Positions 25,855 to 32,833 of a stretch of DNA of 64,000 nt are shown piece after piece. The notes beneath the pieces are model-generated. The model made no database searches. It was not told where the DNA came from and saw nothing but the letters and a program-made list of their open reading frames with translations. Position 1 is the first letter of the stretch, and the number at the start of each line of letters is the position of its first letter. This DNA is from DATAUD01 sp036501665 (GTDB lineage Bacteria; Verrucomicrobiota; Verrucomicrobiia; Limisphaerales; Palsa-1400): contig DASXZW010000071.1 of the NCBI GenBank assembly GCA_036501665.1, forward strand, positions 73,063 to 137,062. Direction: 5' to 3'. The position numbers and the translations under genes are program-made.

Positions 25855-28059
25855 ATGTACACTTCAAAATTATTTCGTGCGATCTATTTAACCGTGGCGA
25901 TGCTCGCCAGTGTCATCGTTTCTCCGGCGAACGCGGAAGTTCGATTGCCAAAAGTTTTCGCAACCCACATGGTGCTTCAACAGGAAAAGCCGATTGTGGT
26001 GTGGGGTTGGGCGCAACCGAATGAAACAGTGACCGTGACTCTCGACTCGGCAACCGCGCAAGCACAGGCCAATGACCGTGGTGAATGGAAAACCACTCTT
26101 CCTGCAATGAAAGCCGCCGGTCCCTTCACACTCAAAGTGACCGGCTCCAGCACAGCCCAATTTGATGACGTAATGATCGGCGAAGTCTGGCTTTGCTCAG
26201 GCCAGTCAAACATGGAAATGGGAATCGGCGCGGCCAACGATGGCGAAAAGGAAATCGCCGCAGCGGACCATCCTGGAATCCGCCTCCTCCTCGTCGCAAA
26301 AAAATGGGACCCGCTGCCGCAAAATGATATTGACGGCGAATGGAAGGTTTGCTCGCCACAGACGGTGGGGCAGAACGGTTGGGGCGGCTTTTCCGCCGCC
26401 GCCTATTATTTCGGGCGCGAACTCAACGCGAAGCTCGGCGTTACCGTCGGATTGATCGACTCCAGTTGGGGCGGGACGCTCATTCAGCCGTGGACGCCGC
26501 CTGAGGGTTTTGCCTCCGTCCCCGCGCTCGCTGGGGATTACAAACTGGTCCAACTTGCTGACCCCACAACTCCGCAACATCAGGAGCGCCTCAAACAAAC
26601 CCTCGACGGCACCGAAAAATGGCTCGAATCCGCCCGCAAAGCTTTGACCGACCGCACCATCGTTCCGCCGATGCCAGCTTACCCGGCTGATTTGCTTGCG
26701 CCACACGAATTGCAAAACTCCACCGCTCTCTACAATGGAATGATTCATCCGCTCGTCGGATATGGAATCCGCGGCGCAATCTGGTATCAGGGCGAGGCAA
26801 ACCTCGGCGACGGAATGCATTATGCCGACAGAATGAAGGGCCTCATCGGTGGCTGGCGCACGATTTGGAATGAAGGCGAATTCCCGTTCTACTTCGTGCA
26901 AATCGCGCCATTTAATTACGGCGGAAATCCAGAAAAGGAAGCTGAATTCTGGGAAGGGCAGGCCGCTGCCGCTCAATCCATTCCGAACACCGGCATGGCC
27001 GTCATCAACGATATTGGCAACCTTAAGGATATTCACCCTAAAGACAAACAAGATGTTGGCCACCGTCTGGCTTTGTTGGCCCTCGCAAAAACCTATGGTC
27101 GCACCGATGTGACGTATTCCGGGCCAAGCTTTAACTCGATGAAGGTCGAGGACAACAAGTTAAGACTCACCTTTGACAATATCGACGCCGGATTGGCCAC
27201 CCGCGATGGCACTCCGCCGAATTGGTTTGAGATCATTGACGCGGACGATGGCGGATTCGTGAAAGCTGACGCGCAAATTGATGGGGCCACAGTCGTTCTT
27301 TCCGCGCCCGGCGTCAAACATCCGGTCGCCATGCGATACGCCTGGAGCATGCTTGCCGAGCCGAATCTCATGAACAGCGACCGCCTGCCCGTCAGCGCAT
27401 TCCGCGCCGGCACCATTCCGAAACGCGATCTTCTTGCGATGAAAGTTCCCGAAGCCAAGGAGTATCGGCTCGTTTATGATCTTGACCTCGGAAAATTGGG
27501 CAGGGAGATCCAATACAGCGCGGACAATCATCAATCCATTACCCAACCCTTCGACCGCATCGCCTACTTCGTCGAAGTTCAGGAAAATGACGACAACACG
27601 GAATATTTATATGTCTCAATGGATGCTTTCACGACTGACCTGAAAAAAATCGGCGTGCCGACTGTCCAATCCGGCGCGCATTTCCAGGAGAACGTCGCGA
27701 ACTTGAACGTTTTTTCAAACGTTAAAGGAATTGAAACAGGGTCGAATCTTCCCGGAGGCAATATTGAATTCTGGCCAAACAACTACGCTCCCAACAACGC
27801 TTCAAAAGTTCCCAACGCTTCCAATGAAGCCTACGATTTCGGCGACGAACCGGTCGATCCGCCCGATGGCTACGGTTCCATGCAAGTCCACAACCACGAT
27901 GCCAAACAAACACTATTCGCGATCAACCATTGGAGCGAAGGGGGCAGGGCGGACATCGGCATCGGCAATCAGCCAGGCAACAACGCCGATTGGACTTTCT
28001 CCGCCAACGCTGGGAACTTCCCCGTCAAGCGCCTCCGGGTCCTTGTGCGTTGCCGCTAA
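25855..28059 (+). CDS. Exported sialate O-acetylesterase-like SGNH hydrolase with a C-terminal extension
   Basis: A 734-residue exported protein. The signal peptide (AIYLTVAMLASVIVSPANA) precedes VRLPKVFATHMVLQQEKPI, the typical start of sialate O-acetylesterase-like enzymes. The catalytic Ser is in LCSGQSNMEMG and the Asp/His pair in LKDIHPKDKQDVGHR, with GAIWYQGEAN between. The canonical enzyme ends near residue 520; the remaining ~210 residues (starting RDLLAMKVPEAKEYRLVYD) form a beta-rich extension with Asn-rich stretches and HNHDAKQTLFAINHW. That part may bind carbohydrate or a cell-surface glycan. The substrate is probably an acetylated glycan, not necessarily sialic acid. Confidence 0.88.
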   Translation: MYTSKLFRAIYLTVAMLASVIVSPANAEVRLPKVFATHMVLQQEKPIVVWGWAQPNETVTVTLDSATAQAQANDRGEWKTTLPAMKAAGPFTLKVTGSSTAQFDDVMIGEVWLCSGQSNMEMGIGAANDGEKEIAAADHPGIRLLLVAKKWDPLPQNDIDGEWKVCSPQTVGQNGWGGFSAAAYYFGRELNAKLGVTVGLIDSSWGGTLIQPWTPPEGFASVPALAGDYKLVQLADPTTPQHQERLKQTLDGTEKWLESARKALTDRTIVPPMPAYPADLLAPHELQNSTALYNGMIHPLVGYGIRGAIWYQGEANLGDGMHYADRMKGLIGGWRTIWNEGEFPFYFVQIAPFNYGGNPEKEAEFWEGQAAAAQSIPNTGMAVINDIGNLKDIHPKDKQDVGHRLALLALAKTYGRTDVTYSGPSFNSMKVEDNKLRLTFDNIDAGLATRDGTPPNWFEIIDADDGGFVKADAQIDGATVVLSAPGVKHPVAMRYAWSMLAEPNLMNSDRLPVSAFRAGTIPKRDLLAMKVPEAKEYRLVYDLDLGKLGREIQYSADNHQSITQPFDRIAYFVEVQENDDNTEYLYVSMDAFTTDLKKIGVPTVQSGAHFQENVANLNVFSNVKGIETGSNLPGGNIEFWPNNYAPNNASKVPNASNEAYDFGDEPVDPPDGYGSMQVHNHDAKQTLFAINHWSEGGRADIGIGNQPGNNADWTFSANAGNFPVKRLRVLVRCR

Positions 28060-28356
28060 AAGCCAAGGCAAAAGGCGAACCACGGATTTCACGGATTTCA
28101 CGGATTTAAGAAAATCCTTTTCCCATCCGTGAAATCCGTGTTTATGCTTATGCCCTGTATTGCCTAAGGTTCTGGATGCGGCTGATGATCCGGCAAGTGT
28201 GAAAGCATTCGTTCCGATTGGCTGTGGGGGATTGATGTGTTTTGCGGGCACTCGTTTCGTTGACAAGATTTTCCTTTCACTTTCGGGAATCTCTTTTTAT
28301 TATTTGGTTCTGGGGCGGCTCAAATACCCCGTTCGCCGCCTGTGAGACAGATACTT
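28060..28356. repeat. Intergenic repeat: three CACGGATTT units with an inverted copy
   Basis: At 28081-28107 the unit CACGGATTT occurs three times in tandem. At 28125-28140 ATCCGTGAAATCCGTG is its reverse complement, so the region can fold as a 16-bp hairpin. The same unit appears at 8058-8084. From 28141 to 28356 I see only AT-rich sequence upstream of the aldolase gene and no further gene. Confidence 0.75.
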
Positions 28357-29322
28357 ATGCCACTGACACATACTAAAGAATTGTTCGGCAAAGCCCTCAA
28401 AGGCAAATACGCCCTGGGCGCTTTCAACGTAAACAACATGGAACTGCTCCAGGCCATCATTGAGGCTTGCGAAGAGGAAAAGGCGCCCGTGATGCTCCAG
28501 ATTTCCAAGGGCGCGCGGCAATACGCCAGTCCTGTTTACCTCAAAAAACTTATTGAGGCCGCCGTCAGCACTTCCAACATTCCCATTGCCGTTCACCTTG
28601 ATCACGGCGATTCGTTCGACCTTTGCAAGGAGTGCATCGACGAGGGCTTTACCAGCGTCATGATCGACGGCAGCCACGAGCCATTCGAGAAAAACGCCGA
28701 AGTCTGCAAGCGCGTTGTCGAATACGCGCACAAACATAACTGCGTCGTTGAAGGCGAACTCGGCATGTTGGTCGGCGCCCAGCACGACGACGGCGAAGAA
28801 GGCGGCAGTTACTCCAAGGGCGGCGTTTATACCCATCCCGAGGAAGCGGTCCAATTTGTCCGCCAAACGGGGGTTGATTCCCTTGCCGTCGCCATTGGGA
28901 ATTCGCACGGCGCTTATAAATTCAAAGGCGAGCAACGCCTCGATCTTGACCGCCTCAAAGCGATCAAAAAAGCTCTCATGGACGCTGGTTTGGGCGATTA
29001 TCCCCTGGTTCTGCACGGAGCTTCAAGCGTCCCGAAGGAGTTGGTCCAAGAAATCAATAAATACGGCGGTAAAATGGGTGAAGACACGGCTGGTGTGCCC
29101 GAAGCCGACATCGAAATTGCCCGCCGCGTCGGATGCACCAAGGTGAATATTGACACCGATTTGCGCCTTGCCATGACGGCGGCTATCCGCAAGGTTTTCA
29201 CTGAAAGTCCTAAAGAATTTGATCCGCGAAAATATCTCGCTCCCGCTCGGGCAAAGGTCAAAGAACTGGTTCGCCACAAGGTTCGTGATGTCCTTTGCTG
29301 TGCTGGCCACGCCTTTGATTGA
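28357..29322 (+). CDS. fba: Fructose-bisphosphate aldolase, class II
   Basis: The class II aldolase cleaves fructose-1,6-bisphosphate into two triose phosphates using a divalent metal; it acts in glycolysis and gluconeogenesis in the cytoplasm. Diagnostic segments are GAFNVNNMELLQAII at the start, VHLDHGDSFDLCKE with metal-binding His, VEGELGMLVGAQHDDG, AIGNSHGAYKFKGEQ, LVLHGASSVPKE and the C-terminal NIDTDLRLAMT. ATG 28357 is preferred because it begins the conserved PLTHTKELF region. The 321-residue length fits the family. The gene is transcribed alone, after the repeat region and before a pair of GC-rich hairpins. Confidence 0.95.
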   Translation: MPLTHTKELFGKALKGKYALGAFNVNNMELLQAIIEACEEEKAPVMLQISKGARQYASPVYLKKLIEAAVSTSNIPIAVHLDHGDSFDLCKECIDEGFTSVMIDGSHEPFEKNAEVCKRVVEYAHKHNCVVEGELGMLVGAQHDDGEEGGSYSKGGVYTHPEEAVQFVRQTGVDSLAVAIGNSHGAYKFKGEQRLDLDRLKAIKKALMDAGLGDYPLVLHGASSVPKELVQEINKYGGKMGEDTAGVPEADIEIARRVGCTKVNIDTDLRLAMTAAIRKVFTESPKEFDPRKYLAPARAKVKELVRHKVRDVLCCAGHAFD

Positions 29323-29675
29323 TTTGTGAAGTTGGTAGCGCGGGCCGTCTCGCCCGCCGCCTTCGGCGTCCCGCCGAAGGCATCACAGCCAGTGAGTGGT
29401 GCTCTCTACAGGAAGTCTAATTATGTAAGAATCCAGCAGGCGGGACGCCGACTGGGGCGACCAAGACGTTCGCGCTCCCATTGCTGAAGTCTTATGGGTC
29501 ATATTGTCTCTTGTTGATGCCTCGAATTTGCGCCATTGTGATCCAATTGCGCAAATTTATAAAAACATAAGTCGCTTCTCTTAAGCGTGTTACAGATTTT
29601 ACAATCTGTGGCACGTCTTACGCTATAATGTGTTGTTGCATTTAGCACACAACAATAGAAAGAAGGAAACGATTT
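29323..29675. promoter_or_regulatory. 353-bp gap with hairpins and dyads upstream of hsp20
   Basis: Two GC-rich hairpins follow the aldolase: 29340-29357 (6-bp stem, 6-nt loop) and 29360-29380 (9-bp stem, 3-nt loop). A 13-nt dyad with one mismatch spans 29525-29557. A second dyad, ACAGATT (29592-29598) with AATCTGT (29603-29609), lies just upstream of a TATAAT at 29624-29629. An inverted piece of the second hairpin (GGCGGGACGCCG) appears at 29439-29450. No gene is visible here. Confidence 0.6.
29592..29629 (+). promoter_or_regulatory. Candidate hsp20 promoter with an operator-like dyad
   Basis: A consensus TATAAT -10 element lies at 29624-29629, ~46 bp before the first hsp20 ATG. The region expected for the -35 element is occupied by the perfect dyad ACAGATT-TTAC-AATCTGT, with GTG and CAC flanks extending it at two mismatches. 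A repressor bound here would block RNA polymerase. No CIRCE sequence and no clear heat-shock sigma consensus is seen. Confidence 0.4.
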
Positions 29676-30161
29676 ATGAACTTAGCAAAATGGCAAAGAC
29701 CGGCATTTTGGGCCTTATCGCCTGTCCGGCACGTGGCGAATCTTCGCGACGAAGTCGATAACCTGTTTAACCTGGCGTTTGCGCGCCTCGGAAACACTCC
29801 AGAGGCCGAACCGCGATCCCAATTCCTCGAAGGTTGGTATCCCGCCGTGGATGTGACGGAGGATAAGGACACCTTGTCGGTGCGGGCGGAGATTCCTGGC
29901 ATGAAAAAGGAGGACATTGAAATCTCCCTGCACGAAGGCTTCCTGACTTTGTCGGGCGAGCGCAAGGGCGGAGAAAAGCTGGAAGGCTCGGAAACGTATC
30001 GTTCAGAGCGGTGGTTCGGGCGATTTCATCGCACGATCAGCCTGCCGTATGCAGTTGTGGCTGACCAGATCAAGGCCACTTACACCGACGGCGTCCTGAC
30101 GGTCACTCTGCCGAAAGCAGAAGAAGCCAAGCCGAAACAGATACCCATCACCGTAAAGTAA
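29676..30161 (+). CDS. Hsp20/alpha-crystallin family chaperone (first copy)
   Basis: A 161-residue small heat-shock protein. After an N-terminal region with MNLAKWQRP the alpha-crystallin domain runs from VDVTEDKDTLSVRAEIPGM through EDIEISLHEGFLTLSGERK to GVLTVTLPKAEEAKPKQIPI. It binds unfolding proteins and prevents aggregation in the cytoplasm. A good ribosome site AAGGA sits 9 bases before the ATG. The second hsp20 gene follows 67 bp downstream and is distinct in sequence, so the pair may form mixed oligomers. Dyads upstream suggest regulated, possibly stress-induced expression. Confidence 0.93.
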   Translation: MNLAKWQRPAFWALSPVRHVANLRDEVDNLFNLAFARLGNTPEAEPRSQFLEGWYPAVDVTEDKDTLSVRAEIPGMKKEDIEISLHEGFLTLSGERKGGEKLEGSETYRSERWFGRFHRTISLPYAVVADQIKATYTDGVLTVTLPKAEEAKPKQIPITVK

Positions 30162-30228
30162 ACAACAAAGTAAATCAATCATCGGGCAACTTCGGTTGCC
30201 CCGTCACAAAACAACAAGAAATAATTTT

Positions 30229-30609
30229 ATGAACACAGTTGCACAAGAAGAGACAAGACCACAGACCGCGCCAAACGTTGAGACGCCGCGCGAGTATATT
30301 TCGCCGGGAGTCAACATCGTTGAGACGAAGGAAGGCTACATCCTGGAAGCTGAGATGCCGGGCGTCAACAAAGACGGGCTGGACATCCAGTTGGAAGAAA
30401 ACGTATTGACGCTCGTGGGGCGCCGCGCTCCGGCGCCGGGGGGAACTTCGCTTTATCGCGAATCCCGCGCCGCCGATTTTCGACGCGTCTTTGAGTTGGA
30501 TCCGTCGATTGACACCCAGAAGATCAACGCCCGGATTGACCAAGGCATTCTGACTCTGACTCTGCCCAAGGCGGAAAAGGTCAAACCGCAAAAAATCACC
30601 GTAGGATAA
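30229..30609 (+). CDS. Hsp20/alpha-crystallin family chaperone (second copy)
   Basis: A 126-residue alpha-crystallin-domain protein: VNIVETKEGYILEAEMPGVN, then GLDIQLEENVLTLVGRR, FRRVFELDPSIDTQKINARI and ILTLTLPKAEKVKPQKI. ATG 30229 is chosen over the upstream in-frame codon at 30196 because it starts MNTVAQEETRP right before the conserved part. It is shorter than its neighbour and its N-terminal arm is unrelated, so the two are not a simple tandem duplication. It shares the operon and ends at a strong terminator at 30635-30670. Confidence 0.93.
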   Translation: MNTVAQEETRPQTAPNVETPREYISPGVNIVETKEGYILEAEMPGVNKDGLDIQLEENVLTLVGRRAPAPGGTSLYRESRAADFRRVFELDPSIDTQKINARIDQGILTLTLPKAEKVKPQKITVG

Positions 30610-30634
30610 ACGAGCCACGAAAGTGGCATAGCCA

Positions 30635-30670
30635 AACGCCGGAAGCTCAACAAGTTTCCGGCGTTTTTTT
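30635..30670 (+). terminator. Rho-independent terminator of the hsp20 operon
   Basis: AACGCCGGAA (30635-30644) and its perfect complement TTCCGGCGTT (30656-30665) form a 10-bp GC-rich stem with an 11-nt loop, running straight into a T-tract to 30670. It is 25 bp after the second hsp20 stop codon. Confidence 0.92.
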
Positions 30671-30697
30671 AGAGAGAATCACAAAAACCGTAGCCAT

Positions 30698-30776
30698 TTT
30701 GGATCCCCTCTCTTGGCGCTGCGCGTCCGTTCTCTCCCCGCCATGCGGGGAGAGAATTGAAGAGAGGGGTGCCAAA
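30698..30776. repeat. Nested inverted repeat between hsp20 and metF
   Basis: The inner hairpin TTCTCTCCCCGC (30730-30741), loop CAT, GCGGGGAGAGAA (30745-30756) has a perfect 12-bp stem. An outer pair, CCCCTCTCTT (30705-30714) and AAGAGAGGGG (30760-30769), encloses it, with TTTGG/CCAAA extending it outward past two mismatched positions. Repeats of this CTCTCCCCGC type are widespread in bacterial intergenic DNA. It lies between convergent operons and could stop readthrough from both. Confidence 0.8.
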
Positions 30777-30812
30777 AAACTGTTGGAGATTTTGTTGAAA
30801 TTGCTTTAATTC

Positions 30813-31709
30813 TTAATTCCCGCCACAAAGCCCAAGATTCTTGACAACCTGCGATGTCGAACGCGCCTTGTTCAGCGTATAAAAATGAAGCCCTGGCACG
30901 CCGGACTTAAGCAGTTCTTCGCATTGCTTCGTTGCGTAATTGATCCCAAATTCCGCGCAAGCTTCGTCGTTATCGGCATGTTGTTCCAGGCTGGTGAGCA
31001 GGGTAGATGGCAATTGCGCGCCGCACAGCGCGGTGAAACGCTTGATCTGGTGCGCGCTGAGAATCGGAATGATCCCCGGACAAATCGGCACGGTGACGCC
31101 GCGTTTCGCCAAATGATCGCGGAAGCGAAAGAAATCGTTGTTGCTGAAAAATAGCTGCGTCAAAACGAAATCGGCGCCGCTATCAATTTTCGCCTTCAAC
31201 CGGTCCCAATCCACTTCGCGGCCTTCTTTGCAGGCGACATGGCCTTCGGGGAATCCGGCGGTGCCGATGCAAAATCCGCCCATTTCCTTGATGAATTTCA
31301 CCAGTTCATACGAAAACTCAAATCCGCCCTCGGTCTTCGTGAATTCGCCGTTGCCGCCGGGAGGATCACCGCGCAACGCCAGAATATTTTGAATCCCGCG
31401 CCGCCGCGCCTCCAACAGAACATCGCGCAACTCCGCCGAGGTCGCGTTAACGCATGTCAGATGGGACATCGCGGTCAAGCCGTGTTCGCGCTGGATTCGA
31501 TCGACGATTCCAAGCGTTTTTTCCCGGGTGCCGCCACCGGCTCCGTAAGTTACCGAGCAATAGTCCGGCTGCAATTCCTTCAGGGCCGGAATCGTTTTTT
31601 CCAGCAGAGTTCGGTCGCCTTCATCGGTCTTAGGCGGGAAAAACTCAAACGAGATCACCGGCCGCCGCGCGGCGGCTTTTTTGGCATGAATATCGCGAAT
31701 CAACTGCAT
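30813..31709 (-). CDS. metF: Methylenetetrahydrofolate reductase
   Basis: MetF reduces 5,10-methylene-THF to 5-methyl-THF, the methyl donor for methionine synthesis, using FAD. The TIM-barrel enzyme shows SFEFFPPKTDEG at the N-terminus, SVTYGAGGGTREKTL, SHLTCVNATSAEL, ILALRGDPPGG, GTAGFPEGHVAC and DFVLTQLFF. The 298-residue length is standard. The ATG at 31709 is preceded directly by GGGAGG with almost no spacing, so initiation may be inefficient or the true start may differ slightly. It faces the hsp20 operon convergently and the beta-propeller gene divergently. No S-adenosylmethionine riboswitch is recognisable in the 116-bp gap to that gene. Confidence 0.95.
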   Translation of the reverse strand: MQLIRDIHAKKAAARRPVISFEFFPPKTDEGDRTLLEKTIPALKELQPDYCSVTYGAGGGTREKTLGIVDRIQREHGLTAMSHLTCVNATSAELRDVLLEARRRGIQNILALRGDPPGGNGEFTKTEGGFEFSYELVKFIKEMGGFCIGTAGFPEGHVACKEGREVDWDRLKAKIDSGADFVLTQLFFSNNDFFRFRDHLAKRGVTVPICPGIIPILSAHQIKRFTALCGAQLPSTLLTSLEQHADNDEACAEFGINYATKQCEELLKSGVPGLHFYTLNKARSTSQVVKNLGLCGGN

Positions 31710-31825
31710 CCTCCCATTATCGGCAAGTACGCGCCGGACTCAAGAGCAACGTCGCGTAAACGTGCATCGCCGGCAGCCGAAAATTAACCTTCGTTACATC
31801 CGTTCAAGTGATGTAAAAGAGCGGT

Positions 31826-32824
31826 ATGCACTTACTCGCCCGATATATCAAACCGTCGCACTGCTTTCTGATTCCCGTCATTCTTGTCGCCTCGATTCCG
31901 TTGTTCGCTGACTCCGTGACGAATGCTCTGCCGACTGTTCTCCCCGGCAAGGGACTGGCGCAGCATGATTTTTTCTATGCTGGGGAGGGGAAAGCCGAGA
32001 AAATGTCCATCGTGCATGACGGAAAGATTGTGTGGACTTACACGCATCCCGGGCGTGGCGAAATTAGCGATGCGGTGTTGGAGGCGGGCGGCAAAATACT
32101 TTTTGCGCATCAGTTTGGCATCGCAGAAATCACGCTCGACGGCAAGGTGCTTTGGAATCTTGACGCCCCCGAGAAAACGGAAATCCACACCGCCCAGCCT
32201 TTTGGCGAGGACAGCGTCTGGTACATTCAAAATGGCGATCCGGCGAAGTTCGCTGTAATCTACAAGAGCACCGGCGCGATTGAGCATCAATTTGAATTGC
32301 CGGTGAAAAACCCCAAGAGCACGCACGGCCAATTCCGTCACGCGCGAATGACTGCGGCGGGAACGATCATGGTCGCGCACATGGATCTCGGAAAAGCTGT
32401 CGAATACAATTTGGAAGGGAAAGCGCTTTGGTCGGTCGATGTCCCGGGAATCTGGTCAGCCACGCCATTGGCAAATGGAAATATTCTGGCCGCGAGCAAT
32501 AAAAAGTTCGTCCGGGAAATCAATCGCGAAGGTCAAACCGTTTGGGAATGGACCGTCGCCGATGCCCCTGAATATGCTGTCAACAATCCACAACTCGCCG
32601 CGCGTTTGCCGAATGGAAACACGCTGATCAATAATTGGTTCAACCAATGGTCAAACAAACTGGACCCCGCGAACGAACCGGTCCAGGCCATCGAAGTTAC
32701 ACCGAACAAGAAAATCGTCTGGGCGCTGCGTTCGTGGGACGCGCCTGCCGATCTTGGCCCGTCAACAACGATACAGATTCTCGACGGCGCTGAAATGCCC
32801 GCGATTCCTCCGGGCCACAATTAG
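31826..32824 (+). CDS. Exported beta-propeller (PQQ-like/arylsulfotransferase-like) protein
   Basis: A signal peptide-like hydrophobic N-terminus (HCFLIPVILVASIPLFADS) precedes six or so repeated blades with Trp-rich patterns: GKIVWTYTHPGRGEI, DGKVLWNLDAPE, GKALWSVDVPGI, GQTVWEWTVADAP and KKIVWALRSWDAP. The blade shape K-x-V/L-W is typical of PQQ-like or arylsulfotransferase-type propellers. No cofactor-binding or catalytic residue can be assigned. It lies 9 bp before the GH39 gene in the same direction, so the two probably form an operon and act on the same external glycan. Confidence 0.78.
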   Translation: MHLLARYIKPSHCFLIPVILVASIPLFADSVTNALPTVLPGKGLAQHDFFYAGEGKAEKMSIVHDGKIVWTYTHPGRGEISDAVLEAGGKILFAHQFGIAEITLDGKVLWNLDAPEKTEIHTAQPFGEDSVWYIQNGDPAKFAVIYKSTGAIEHQFELPVKNPKSTHGQFRHARMTAAGTIMVAHMDLGKAVEYNLEGKALWSVDVPGIWSATPLANGNILAASNKKFVREINREGQTVWEWTVADAPEYAVNNPQLAARLPNGNTLINNWFNQWSNKLDPANEPVQAIEVTPNKKIVWALRSWDAPADLGPSTTIQILDGAEMPAIPPGHN

Positions 32825-32833
32825 GCAAAGAAC

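Noticed and set aside
28160..28345. Small ORF before the aldolase
   Set aside because: Low-complexity translation without a ribosome site or relatives in mind; more likely leader sequence.
31710..31825. S-adenosylmethionine riboswitch upstream of metF
   Set aside because: Only 116 bp lie between metF and the divergent gene, with no recognisable multi-stem SAM riboswitch pattern.
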